A stretch of DNA of 39,696 bases from Verrucomicrobiota bacterium (lineage in GTDB: Bacteria; Verrucomicrobiota; Verrucomicrobiia; Verrucomicrobiales; DEV007). Location of the stretch: positions 1-39,696 of the forward strand of contig DAOUQC010000044.1 of NCBI GenBank assembly GCA_030625775.1. The letters are read 5' to 3'. Position 1 is the stretch's first letter; the number at the start of each line of letters is the position of its first letter. Made by a program: the position numbers and the translations under genes. A model generated the notes under the pieces. That model did no database searches. It was not told the DNA's origin and saw nothing but the letters and a program-made list of their open reading frames with translations. Below, in pieces: positions 10,004-18,282 of this stretch.

Positions 10004-10417
10004 ATGATGTCTGAATGGTTGCCCAATCCCGAAACGGAATCATGGACCCTGCTTTCCGCCGCAACCATATTTTTTGCTTTGATGATCGGCCACGCTCTGG
10101 CTGATTTTCCCCTACAAGGTGAATTCCTCTCCATCACCAAAAACCGCAGGTTCCAGCCGCCGGCAAATGGAAAGTACCCGGTCACCCCGAGATTGTGGAT
10201 TTACACCCTGACTGTCCACTGCTTGATCCAAGCCGGTGCAGTCTGGATCGTCACCACCAGCCCACTGCTCGCTTTTATTGAACTTGTCGTTCACTGGCTG
10301 ATTGATTTTGTGAAATGTGAAGGAGGTACTGGATTCGAGTTTGACCAGTGGTTACACATCGGCACCAAGGTGGTTTATGTCATTCTGATCTGGCAGGGCC
10401 TGATAGCCTTCAGTTAG
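10004..10417 (+). CDS. DUF3307-type small membrane protein
   Basis: A 137-residue protein with about three hydrophobic segments (residues about 16-36, 66-90, 115-135). The first carries GHALADFPLQGEF, matching the conserved (H)xxxDFxLQ signature of DUF3307 inner-membrane proteins, whose function is unknown. His and Asp residues recur in the later helices (VVHWLIDFVKCE). The start is ATG 10004 or ATG 10007. It lies 136 bases after gltA and 66 bases before the protease gene on the same strand, with no clear operon evidence. Confidence 0.7.
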   Translation: MMSEWLPNPETESWTLLSAATIFFALMIGHALADFPLQGEFLSITKNRRFQPPANGKYPVTPRLWIYTLTVHCLIQAGAVWIVTTSPLLAFIELVVHWLIDFVKCEGGTGFEFDQWLHIGTKVVYVILIWQGLIAFS

Positions 10418-10513
10418 AAGGACTTCGAAATTCATTGCCACCGCCCCTTGTAATTTGGCCTGGCCTGACCGATTAGTTTTGCCATGAAACGGTCGAACGC
10501 CTGCAGGACTAGG

Positions 10514-12160
10514 ATGACGAAGACAACAATTTCTTTTGCCCTGGCTCTCGCCTTGGTCAACATCTCCATTCCTCTCAAGGGATTTGGCCAGGTGCCTCCG
10601 GTAAAAACACCTGCCAAAGACACACCAGCGAAACCTAAACCTGCGAAACCCGCTGCCCAGGAAAAGCCTGCTAAAGCTCCGGGAACGGATAAACCGGATG
10701 AGCCTAAGAAGAAACTTGTAAAACCAGAGGTCAAAGCAACGCCCCCCAAAGCTGGAAAAAAACTCCCGGCGGCCCCTCTTCCCGATGAACGCGATGCCTT
10801 CAAGCAAATTGAATTGTTCACCCAGGTTTTGGAGCTGGTGCGACAATCCTATGTTGATCCAGACAAAACCTCTTATAAAAAACTGATTGGCAGTGCTCTG
10901 GAAGGCATGCTGGCGGATTTGGATCCGCATAGCCAGTTCATGCACGCCAAGGTGTTCGAGCAACTCAAAAAAAATACCGGCAGCACTTATGAAGGAGTAG
11001 GTATCACCATTTCATTTCGCAACAAGGTGCTGTCCATCGTCACCGTTCGCGAAGATGGCCCCGCGGCTCGGGCCGATGTCCTTCCCGGCGACCAGATCCT
11101 CAAGATCAATTCCTTTCTCATCAAAGACGTCGGCCTGTCAGAAGCTGTCGCCCTGCTGAAAGGCAAACCGGGAGAAAGCCTCAAGCTTACCCTTCGCCGC
11201 CCGACCACAAAAAAAGTCTTCGAAGTCGAAATGGTTCGTGAAATCATCAAGCAGGACACCGTAAAAGACGTCAAATTGATCGACAAAAAATTAACCGGTT
11301 CCCATAAAGTTGGTTATGCCCGGATCCTCCAATTCAATGAACCCACCGCTGAAGAATTTTCTGTTGCCCTGGACAAGCTGGAAAACCAGGGCATGGATGC
11401 CTTCATCCTCGACCTGAGAAACAATCCCGGCGGCCTGCTCCACAGTGCCATTTCAGTGTGTGGAGAGTTTGTTCCACCAGGCACTCTGGTGCTCACCACC
11501 GAGGGCCGTAAAGGCTTGGGAATCATAAAACCCTATCGCACACCGGGCAGTAAACGCCGCCAGCGCAAATACCCGGTCGCTATTCTGGTTAACCATTCAA
11601 GCGCCAGCGGATCCGAGGTAGTCGCCGGAGCTTTACAGGATCTGAACCGTGCTATCATTGTAGGTGAAACCAGCTTCGGCAAAGGGTCCGTTCAGTCTAT
11701 TATGCCGGTCGGCCCCGGCACCGCGGTTCGCCTCACCACAGCCAAATACTACACCCCGAGTCGACGAACGATTCATGAAAACGGCGTCCATCCAAACATT
11801 GTCTCCACGCTTACCTCTGAAGAAGAGCGACAACTCATGCGATGGTGGCAGCGAGATTCGCTTTCACCTGAAGAACGCAAAAAAGCTGAAAAATTTCACG
11901 ACCGGCAATTGGACCGAGCCGTCGATGCGATGAAAGGTGCCTTGGTTTATGCCAAGCGAGAGAAAAAAACGCAGAGTCCCGTTACTCCTAAACAAAAGGG
12001 GGAAAGCACCCCGGAAAAACCTGCTACGCCAAAACCCGCCAAAAAAAATGCAGTGGAGCCTGCACCAAACAAACCTGCCGCCACCCCAGCCAAACCGAAA
12101 CCTTCTGCTCCCGCTAAAGCCAGTCCTAATAACAAAAAAGGTGACAGCAAAGCAAAGTGA
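10514..12160 (+). CDS. C-terminal processing protease, S41 family, with Lys/Pro/Ala-rich flanks
   Basis: An S41 (CtpA/Prc-type) exported serine protease. The ATG at 10514 is preferred over 10484: it follows AGGA by 5 bases and puts a signal peptide (MTKTTISFALALALVNISIP) at the N-terminus, giving 548 residues. Residues about 25-90 are a Lys/Pro/Ala-rich linker. A PDZ domain spans about 165-240 (GVGITISF, DGPAARADVLPGDQILKIN). The peptidase domain shows LRNNPGGLL. The Ser/Lys dyad is probably Ser365 (SSASGSE) and Lys390 (SFGKGSVQS), 25 residues apart as in E. coli Prc. The last roughly 70 residues form another Lys/Pro/Ala tail, possibly cell-wall interacting. Its 3' end overlaps the preferred tsaD start. 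Confidence 0.93.
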   Translation: MTKTTISFALALALVNISIPLKGFGQVPPVKTPAKDTPAKPKPAKPAAQEKPAKAPGTDKPDEPKKKLVKPEVKATPPKAGKKLPAAPLPDERDAFKQIELFTQVLELVRQSYVDPDKTSYKKLIGSALEGMLADLDPHSQFMHAKVFEQLKKNTGSTYEGVGITISFRNKVLSIVTVREDGPAARADVLPGDQILKINSFLIKDVGLSEAVALLKGKPGESLKLTLRRPTTKKVFEVEMVREIIKQDTVKDVKLIDKKLTGSHKVGYARILQFNEPTAEEFSVALDKLENQGMDAFILDLRNNPGGLLHSAISVCGEFVPPGTLVLTTEGRKGLGIIKPYRTPGSKRRQRKYPVAILVNHSSASGSEVVAGALQDLNRAIIVGETSFGKGSVQSIMPVGPGTAVRLTTAKYYTPSRRTIHENGVHPNIVSTLTSEEERQLMRWWQRDSLSPEERKKAEKFHDRQLDRAVDAMKGALVYAKREKKTQSPVTPKQKGESTPEKPATPKPAKKNAVEPAPNKPAATPAKPKPSAPAKASPNNKKGDSKAK

Positions 12161-13187
12161 GCAGAAGGGGGGGGGCCTGCCGATAGTTCTGGCCATCGAG
12201 ACGTCATGTGATGAAACTGCTGTAGCGATCGCCCGCGGCACAGAACAAATCCTGGCGAGTGAAGTGGCCTCGCAGATAGAACTGCACAAACCCTATGGAG
12301 GAGTGGTTCCGGAAGTCGCATCACGAAATCACAACCTGACCCTGCCTCCGCTCATCGAAGCAGCATTGAAGTCAGCTGATTTGAACTTTGATGACATTGA
12401 CGCCGTAGCCGCAACCGCCGGCCCCGGCTTGGCAAGTTCTCTGCTGATTGGCAATACCACCGGCAAGGCCTTGGCCCTGGCGCTGAAGCGCCCGTTTTAT
12501 TCCATCAATCATCTCGAAGGCCACCTGCTCTCCCCCTTCATCGACAGCGACTCCGGCATCCGTAGCTGTGTGGCCCTGATCGTCAGTGGGGGGCATACCA
12601 TGCTCGTTCATGTGCGCGGTATCGGCGATTACGAACTACTCGGGCAGACGCGGGATGATGCCGCCGGGGAAGCTTTTGACAAGGTGGGCAAAATGCTGGG
12701 ACTGCCCTATCCGGGTGGCCCTGAAATTGATCGCCTGGCAGAACACGGCAATTCCCAGGCTTTCGATTTTCCCCGCAGCATGCTTGGCAGCGGTGATTTT
12801 GCTTTCAGCTTCAGCGGACTGAAAACTTCCGTGCGTTACCTTTTGCCAAAATTGTCCGAACCCCTGGAACAGCATCTTACTGATATTTGTGCCTCCTTTC
12901 AAAAAGCGGTCACCGATGTGCTGGTAAAAAAAGCCCTCAAAGCGGCTGCCCATAGTGGAGAGCATTTAATCTGTGTCAGTGGTGGTGTGAGCTGTAATCG
13001 AGGATTGCGTGACGCCTTCCAGAATGCTTGCTCAGACGAGGGCTACGAATTGCAATTGGCACAAGGCAGTTTGTGCACCGACAACGCCGCCATGATCGCC
13101 TATGCCGCTTGCGCCAAACTGGCAAACGGTGAGTCTCCCTCCGTGTTGGATGAAGATATTGACCCCAATCTTTCACTGGCTTCGTGA
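12141..13187 (+). CDS. tsaD: tRNA N6-adenosine threonylcarbamoyltransferase
   Basis: TsaD transfers the threonylcarbamoyl group to A37 of ANN-decoding tRNAs, with TsaB and TsaE. The conserved N-terminus is VLAIETSCDETAVAIARG. The metal-binding histidines are in INHLEGHLLSPF, and VALIVSGGHTML and CVSGGVSCNRGLR are ASKHA-fold signatures. The GTG at 12141 gives 348 residues, the normal length, and overlaps the S41 protease gene by 20 bases. Earlier in-frame ATGs (11937, 12048) would add low-complexity sequence read out of frame from the protease tail and are unlikely. A run of nine G (12167-12175) sits between the start and the first conserved residue. The function is firm; the start is uncertain. 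Confidence 0.95.
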   Translation: MTAKQSEQKGGGLPIVLAIETSCDETAVAIARGTEQILASEVASQIELHKPYGGVVPEVASRNHNLTLPPLIEAALKSADLNFDDIDAVAATAGPGLASSLLIGNTTGKALALALKRPFYSINHLEGHLLSPFIDSDSGIRSCVALIVSGGHTMLVHVRGIGDYELLGQTRDDAAGEAFDKVGKMLGLPYPGGPEIDRLAEHGNSQAFDFPRSMLGSGDFAFSFSGLKTSVRYLLPKLSEPLEQHLTDICASFQKAVTDVLVKKALKAAAHSGEHLICVSGGVSCNRGLRDAFQNACSDEGYELQLAQGSLCTDNAAMIAYAACAKLANGESPSVLDEDIDPNLSLAS

Positions 13188-13320
13188 AAACATTGTCAAA
13201 TACCCCTGCTGAAAATTACCCTCATAGATCCGGCAAATGATTCTCTAGCATACAAGGCAATGTAGCTGCTTGCGCATAAGGGATATTTGAATGATGTTTT
13301 AGGAAAGCAACTGGTATCTT

Positions 13321-14076
13321 ATGTTTTTCCGCGCCTTCCTGATTTTATGTTTTTCTGCATCCCTTGCTGAGCACTGCACTGCCAGCGAGCACGTAATACT
13401 TTTGCACGGCCTGTGCCGAACTCCCCGTTCGATGAAAACCATGGAACGCACCCTTACTGCAGCAGGCTACCAAGTTTGGAATGTAAGCTATCCTTCCAGA
13501 AGTGCTTCGGTGAAACAGCTGAGTGATGACTATGTTGGCGAGGCCGTAGAGCACTGCAAAGCGCAAGGAGCCACCACGGTGCATTTTGTGACCCATTCAA
13601 TGGGAGGGATTTTGCTCCGCTCATATCTGAAATGTCACAAAATACCACAGCTTGGCAAGGTGGTCATGTTGGCACCACCAAATGGGGGCAGCGAAGTAGT
13701 TAGTCGTCTGGGCCATCTGCCGCTCTTTCAATTCATCCATGGGCCTGCCGGAGGCGAATTGGGGACCAGTGAGGATTCTACTCCAAACTTACTGGGAAAC
13801 GTAGATTTTCCCTTGGGAGTGATTGCTGGTAACCGCTCCCTCAATTGGATCAACAGCATGATAATCCAGGGGAAAGATGATGGCAAAGTGTCGATCAAGC
13901 GCACCAGGATCCAGGGAATGGACGATCATATTGTGATCAAGACGACCCATCCTTTCATCATGAAAAACGGTGATGTCTGCCAGCAGACGGTGGCATTCCT
14001 GCGCGATGGACATTTCGCTTCAGCTCCACAAAAAACAATCACCTGTAGAAAGCACAGGGCATTGCCCTACCATTGA
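13321..14076 (+). CDS. Secreted lipase/esterase-like alpha/beta hydrolase
   Basis: A 251-residue protein with a signal peptide (residues 1 to about 21, ending TASEH). The oxyanion motif is LLHGLCRTPRSM at 27-38. The nucleophile elbow is THSMGG with Ser93; the likely acid is Asp176 or Asp177 (GKDDGKVS), and His200 (KTTHPFIMK) completes the triad. The fold resembles PGAP1-like and class 2 lipases. An AGGAAAG sequence lies about 13 bases before the ATG. Its 3' end overlaps the stop of the convergent DUF900 hydrolase by 10 bases. The natural substrate is unknown. Confidence 0.82.
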   Translation: MFFRAFLILCFSASLAEHCTASEHVILLHGLCRTPRSMKTMERTLTAAGYQVWNVSYPSRSASVKQLSDDYVGEAVEHCKAQGATTVHFVTHSMGGILLRSYLKCHKIPQLGKVVMLAPPNGGSEVVSRLGHLPLFQFIHGPAGGELGTSEDSTPNLLGNVDFPLGVIAGNRSLNWINSMIIQGKDDGKVSIKRTRIQGMDDHIVIKTTHPFIMKNGDVCQQTVAFLRDGHFASAPQKTITCRKHRALPYH

Positions 14077-15371
14077 CCTTGAAGCTCCGTTTTTGCAGCG
14101 CGGGATATTTTCTCAGGGTATTCTGACGAAAGAGACCAAACACCTGCCATTTCAGCTGCCGACAAGCCTCTGCGGGATGCGGGCAGACCGGTTCTCATGG
14201 TAAAAATAATATCGCTGCTGATCCAGGGATGACGGTACCAGTAATGATGCCCCACAATGTCAAAACCTCGTTGCTCCTTGCCCGCTGACACATCAATGAT
14301 TTCAATATTTTCCAACCGGTTGTTGATGATAAATGAATCTTCTTCGCTGAGAGCTTCTTCAACACCCATTCGGAAATTTCCGCCCATATATTTTTTTGCG
14401 AAGCGCAAAACATTGTCGTCATCACTCACCGTAAGCACAACATGGGTGGCGAGTTCACTAATCGCTTTAGCTTTTTCTAAAAAAACATCCACCTCCACAT
14501 CGGCTGCAGCAAACACCGCCGTACCTATACGAATTTTTTTCTTCAATGAATTGGCATCCAGACTGGAATGCTCTTCACGCAATTCAAACAAAGCCTTGGA
14601 AACCACTTTCCCTCCGGCACTGTAGGTGAGGATATTTATTCTCTCTGCCGTCGTATGCTCTGCAAGCAATGAGATCAACTGTTTCAAAGCTCCGCTTGAA
14701 TTGATAGCTCGCCGGACATCCGTACCGGAAACATATTTGAGAATGTTTTGGTGAGAAGGCCAGGCAAAACCAATCCCCACAAAATCCCTTCCTGCAAAGT
14801 GATCAATTTCAGAAGTTAAAAGCACTGAGTTGGCAAAATCCACTTTGGTGCCATGCACATAAATCATAATCTCCGGGTCGAGTGCTATGGCCAGTTCCTC
14901 ATTGATGGCCTTCACAAAAGTTTTCAGCTCAGGTGACAGTTTTTTAGCTGAAGAGGATACTCCCACTGGCATAGTCGCCAGTTCTTCTACCTGCTCAAGA
15001 GCGACCGGAATCGGCTGATTCTGATTGTCTGCGAGAGATGATTTCTTGAGATCCTCCCAGCGATCACCGGAATTTCCCATTCGGACCGTCGCTATTCCCA
15101 GGTGTAAATCCGAATCGACGCGATTTCCATAAGCCAGCTTGCCGGCGACTTTGCTTTGGGCCCGTGTGGTAGCATAAAACACTGTAGGCGTAGTGGTTCG
15201 ATGGGAGGGGTTCAGGTGGGTGAAAGGGTCGAGCCCGGAATGATGGTATAGAACCGGTGTGGGCATCAAAGTGAATGTTTTTTTTGATGCACAAGCTGAA
15301 AAAGTGAGTGGAATGGCAAGCACCCCTACCCGGATCAGCTGACTTATACAATTGGCTTTTTGTGATTTCAT
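14067..15371 (-). CDS. DUF900-type alpha/beta hydrolase, possible lipoprotein
   Basis: A 434-residue protein. The N-terminus is hydrophobic and ends in TFSACASKK, so Cys27 is a possible lipidation site, although Phe at -3 is not a standard lipobox residue. FYATTR near residue 65 and IYVHGT at about 170-175 are typical of DUF900. The nucleophile elbow is LTYSAGGKVV with Ser251. The C-terminal DIVGHHYWYRHPW segment may hold the catalytic His. The tail past the domain is low in recognisable motifs. It is convergent with the lipase-like gene with a 10-base overlap. Its function is unknown beyond the hydrolase fold. Confidence 0.75.
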   Translation of the reverse strand: MKSQKANCISQLIRVGVLAIPLTFSACASKKTFTLMPTPVLYHHSGLDPFTHLNPSHRTTTPTVFYATTRAQSKVAGKLAYGNRVDSDLHLGIATVRMGNSGDRWEDLKKSSLADNQNQPIPVALEQVEELATMPVGVSSSAKKLSPELKTFVKAINEELAIALDPEIMIYVHGTKVDFANSVLLTSEIDHFAGRDFVGIGFAWPSHQNILKYVSGTDVRRAINSSGALKQLISLLAEHTTAERINILTYSAGGKVVSKALFELREEHSSLDANSLKKKIRIGTAVFAAADVEVDVFLEKAKAISELATHVVLTVSDDDNVLRFAKKYMGGNFRMGVEEALSEEDSFIINNRLENIEIIDVSAGKEQRGFDIVGHHYWYRHPWISSDIIFTMRTGLPASRRGLSAAEMAGVWSLSSEYPEKISRAAKTELQGQW

Positions 15372-15585
15372 TACAAAACAATTTTGATAGAAAACAATCT
15401 TGGAACAAGTTTAACGATTTGTGATCGCTTGACTGATTTGCAGGCTATATCCGCATCATAAGAATGCTGCCATCTGAGCTGGCCGGATTCCTTGGACAGG
15501 TTTGGTGACGAGTTAAAGTGTAATCCAGAGCCTCGCTAGCAGCAAGGCCGGAGCGAAGCTGCGATTTGGGTGAAATTGACATGAC

Positions 15586-15880
15586 TTAGGCTGCATTTTG
15601 AAGCATTAGGTTTTCACGGTATTTTTGTTCAGGGCCCATGCCCAGTGTCTGGTGTTTGTGCTTGTTGTATTTGGCAAAGAAGGCTTCAAGCCCACGATAG
15701 AGCTCAACCATGGTTTCATAGCCCCTGATGTAGATGTCGTCATACTTCACTGTGCGCCAAAGCCGCTCGATCATGACGTTGTCCAGCGCCCGCCCCTTGC
15801 CGTCCATGCTGATCTTTATCTTATTGGACTTGAGCACGTCCGTGAAGGCTTCGCTGGTAAACTGGCTGCCCTGGTCGGGA
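15586..15880 (-). pseudogene. IS3-family transposase (OrfB) C-terminal remnant
   Basis: About 96 codons read as the end of an IS3-type DDE integrase-core transposase: DQGSQFTSEAF (second catalytic Asp), then DNVMIERLWRTVKYDDIY carrying the catalytic Glu, then KHKHQTLGMGPEQKY, the usual C-terminal pattern. The open frame continues to 16263, but beyond about 15880 it is non-homologous and runs antisense into pyrH. The N-terminal two thirds of the transposase and the first Asp are missing, so the element is dead. The break is next to a run of seven G (15887-15893). It sits in the pyrH upstream region and may mark an old rearrangement. Confidence 0.85.
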
Positions 15881-16048
15881 GATTGTGGGGGGGCATTTGG
15901 GCGATTTGAAATTGACCCGGGCCAACGAAGAAGTGACACTGCCAACTGCTTGAGATCACCCAGCTGACAGAAAAAATCGCTCTTGCACAATATTAATCTT
16001 TGCATCCGAAGCGGGATGCTGTTTTCTAAGGAAATCCTGACAACATAA
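15881..16048. other. pyrH upstream region next to the transposase remnant
   Basis: There are 168 bases between the transposase break and the pyrH ATG. They contain GATTTGAAATTGACCCGGG at 15903-15921. TGAAATTGAC (15907-15916) recurs in the same orientation at 15571-15580 on the other side of the remnant, and GAAATTGACCCG recurs at 34292-34303. These may be leftover insertion-element end sequences. No convincing promoter was seen. Confidence 0.35.
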
Positions 16049-16786
16049 ATGCAAAGACAGTTCAAACGTGTGGTTCTGAAACTGAGTGGTGAAGCCTTAC
16101 GAGAGGAGGGCAGTCGGGATAATATTTCTCCGGAAATTGTCGAAGGTATCGCCGAGCAGATCAAGGTCGCCCAGCAGACAGGTTTGGAGATCGCCCTGGT
16201 AGTTGGCGGAGGAAATTTTTGGCGTGGAATCAGTGCAAGCAACCGCGGCATGGAGCGCGCCACTGCCGACTACATGGGAATGCTGGCCACGGTGATGAAC
16301 GCCCTCGCCCTGCAAAGCATGCTTGAAGCGCTGGGGGTACCCACCCGGGTACAATCAGCAATCGAAATGAAAAATGTCGCCGAGACTTTTATTCGCCGGG
16401 AAGCCATTCGCCATCTGGAACTCGGGCGCATTATCATTTTTGCTGCCGGCACAGGCAATCCTTTTTTCTCGACTGACACCACTGCCGCTCTCCGGGCCAA
16501 TGAAATCGGTGCTGATGTGATTCTCAAAGCCACTAAAGTAGACGGCATCTACGACAAAGATCCCAATAAACATACGGATGCCAAACGTTACGACAAAATC
16601 ACCTTCACCGAAGCCTTGTCCCAGGGACTTCAAGTGATGGATTCCACCGCCTTCTCCCTGTGCAGAGATAACAATAAACCAGTCATCATTTTTGATATGA
16701 CCAAAGCGGGAAATATCCAGCAGGCGTTGACCGGTGAAGCAATGGGGTCGTTAGTGTATGCGGATAATGATAATGCCTCTGGCTAG
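16049..16786 (+). CDS. pyrH: UMP kinase
   Basis: A 245-residue amino-acid-kinase-fold enzyme phosphorylating UMP to UDP. The N-terminal [10 protein letters not shown], then [29 protein letters not shown] and [14 protein letters not shown] are the bacterial PyrH signatures; [10 protein letters not shown] and the C-terminal VIIFDM complete the family pattern. Length is normal (about 240). frr follows 50 bases downstream, the widespread pyrH-frr pairing. The usual upstream partners rpsB-tsf are absent; an IS3 remnant lies there instead. Confidence 0.97.
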   Translation: MQRQFKRVVLKLSGEALREEGSRDNISPEIVEGIAEQIKVAQQTGLEIALVVGGGNFWRGISASNRGMERATADYMGMLATVMNALALQSMLEALGVPTRVQSAIEMKNVAETFIRREAIRHLELGRIIIFAAGTGNPFFSTDTTAALRANEIGADVILKATKVDGIYDKDPNKHTDAKRYDKITFTEALSQGLQVMDSTAFSLCRDNNKPVIIFDMTKAGNIQQALTGEAMGSLVYADNDNASG

Positions 16787-16802
16787 TGAGGCCGGGCTTT
16801 TG

Positions 16803-16819
16803 ATAATAATAATAATAAT
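16803..16819. repeat. AAT trinucleotide microsatellite
   Basis: ATA/AAT repeats about five times in the pyrH-frr gap, just upstream of the frr start. It probably keeps the leader unstructured, since there is no strong Shine-Dalgarno site before frr. No other role is evident. Confidence 0.6.
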
Positions 16820-16836
16820 TTAATCCTGATTGAACA

Positions 16837-17403
16837 ATGGAAGCTGACGAAATCCTACTCGAAACCGAAGACGCGATGCAAAAAGGCGTCGATTACGTAC
16901 TGCATGAAATGTCAACCGTGCGAACCGGCAAAGCCAATCCCAGTTTGGTCGAAGGCATCGACGTCCATGTGGCAAGCTACGGCTCATCTATGAAACTCAA
17001 ACAGCTGGCGATGATCTCGACCCCCGACCCCCGGATGATCACGGTCAACCCTTTCGATCCCAGCACACTCCAGGAGATTGAAAAGGCCTTGTCCGAATCA
17101 AAACTCGGCATCAACCCTTCTGTGGACGGCAAAATAATCCGCTTGCCCATTCCCGAACTGTCCCAAGAGAGACGCCAGGATCTGGTGAAGGTAGTCAAAG
17201 ACATGGCCGAGCAAGGACGTGTCAGGGTTCGTGCATCGAGACATGACGGCATGGACAAACTGAAAACCGGACACAAAGCCGGTGATATTACGGAGGATAA
17301 TTTTCACGACCTGGAGAAGCAGGTGCAAGACCTGACTGACAAATATGTGAAGTCGATCAACGACCATTTCGATCACAAAGAAAAAGAAATACTGACTGTC
17401 TAA
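16837..17403 (+). CDS. frr: Ribosome recycling factor
   Basis: A 188-residue factor that splits post-termination ribosomes with EF-G. Recognised by VRTGKANPSLVEGI, MISTPDPRMITVNPFDP, NPSVDGKIIRLPIPELSQER, RVRASRHDGMDKL and the C-terminal helix ending KEKEILTV. Full length (E. coli 185). It is the second gene of the pyrH-frr unit; a MITE-like repeat begins 18 bases after its stop. Confidence 0.97.
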   Translation: MEADEILLETEDAMQKGVDYVLHEMSTVRTGKANPSLVEGIDVHVASYGSSMKLKQLAMISTPDPRMITVNPFDPSTLQEIEKALSESKLGINPSVDGKIIRLPIPELSQERRQDLVKVVKDMAEQGRVRVRASRHDGMDKLKTGHKAGDITEDNFHDLEKQVQDLTDKYVKSINDHFDHKEKEILTV

Positions 17404-17420
17404 GGAATAATAAAGAGACC

Positions 17421-17561
17421 TCTCGCAAAGGCGCAAAAAAACGCGAAGTTTTTTAACAAGAGAAATGAGTTCAATGTAGCGCAAATCATATATCTCCTCA
17501 TTTTTCTCACTATCCACATTCCGATTTCACCTTCTTGGTGATTATTTGTGCCTTTGCGAGA
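17421..17561. repeat. MITE-like element with 17-bp terminal inverted repeats
   Basis: TCTCGCAAAGGCGCAAA at 17421-17437 is the reverse complement of TTTGTGCCTTTGCGAGA at 17545-17561 with one mismatch. The 141-bp element contains no coding sequence and an internal AAAAAACGCGAAGTTTTTT stretch with local dyad symmetry. It fills most of the frr-to-hexapeptide-protein gap. Similar CTTTGCG-rich repeats are scattered in many environmental genomes; other copies cannot be checked here. Confidence 0.65.
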
Positions 17562-17597
17562 TAACTTCCCCCTGAATTCTACATAGCTTTCCGGATA

Positions 17598-18269
17598 ATG
17601 GATTCAAATTTTTCCCCCAGCCAATTTCTTGATCTGGAATACACCAGACACGGAAGCCTGTTCTCGGATGATCAACCGGTTTGGTCGGCGATTCCTAAAA
17701 TCAAAGATTACCTGCAGACAGCTCTCGCCGCCGTAGAGGGAGAACACCTGAACGGTGAAATTCACGAACGTGCGATCATCGGAGCGGATGTTTATATAGG
17801 CCCCGGAACCGTCGTGGAAGCCAATGCCATCATCAAAGGCCCTGCCTGGATCGGCAGCAATTGCACTGTGCGCAGTGGGGCTTATTTACGTGAAAATGTC
17901 ATCACTGGTGATGGAGTGATGATGGGTAATTCATCGGAATTTAAAAACTGCCTCTTGTTTGATGAATGCGCAGTGCCTCATTTCAATTATGTGGGAGATT
18001 CGATCCTTGGTTACAAAGCCCATCTGGGGGCCGGGGTGGTTTTATCAAACGTGCGTTTGGACCGCAGCGAGGTTGGAATCCGCTTGCCTGAAGGTGGACA
18101 ACAAAACACTCATTTAAAAAAGTTCGGCGCCATCATCGGCGACCGGACTGAGATCGGCTGCAATTCCGTTTTGAGTCCCGGAACCTTACTCGGAAAAAAT
18201 TGTGTGGTATATCCCTGCACCCACTGGGTCGGCGTCCTGGCCGACGGACAGACGATAAAAAACTCCTAA
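17598..18269 (+). CDS. Left-handed beta-helix protein resembling the GlmU acetyltransferase domain
   Basis: A 223-residue protein made of hexapeptide repeats from about residue 55 (ERAIIGADVYIGPGTVVEANAI onward). NSSEFKNC, HFNYVGDSILG and YKAHLGAGVVLSNVRLD match the GlmU-type sugar-nucleotide acyltransferase pattern, where the His in this region is near the active site. The N-terminal nucleotidyltransferase domain of GlmU is missing; about 50 unrelated residues replace it. It may be a stand-alone acyltransferase or a regulatory subunit. The MidA-like gene starts 13 bases after the stop, so the two are probably co-transcribed. Confidence 0.72.
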   Translation: MDSNFSPSQFLDLEYTRHGSLFSDDQPVWSAIPKIKDYLQTALAAVEGEHLNGEIHERAIIGADVYIGPGTVVEANAIIKGPAWIGSNCTVRSGAYLRENVITGDGVMMGNSSEFKNCLLFDECAVPHFNYVGDSILGYKAHLGAGVVLSNVRLDRSEVGIRLPEGGQQNTHLKKFGAIIGDRTEIGCNSVLSPGTLLGKNCVVYPCTHWVGVLADGQTIKNS

Positions 18270-18282
18270 GCCCCCCTGAACC

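Noticed and set aside
12167-12175. Phase variation of tsaD through the G-run
   Set aside because: TsaD is normally essential, and the run is inside the overlap with the protease gene; a start-site ambiguity or sequencing error is more likely.
15881-16263. N-terminal extension of the transposase frame to 225 residues
   Set aside because: Residues 1 to about 127 have no transposase features and those above 16049 lie antisense to pyrH; only 15586-15880 is kept.
16803-16819. AAT microsatellite as a contingency locus for frr
   Set aside because: It is outside coding sequence and short; no promoter element is spaced across it.
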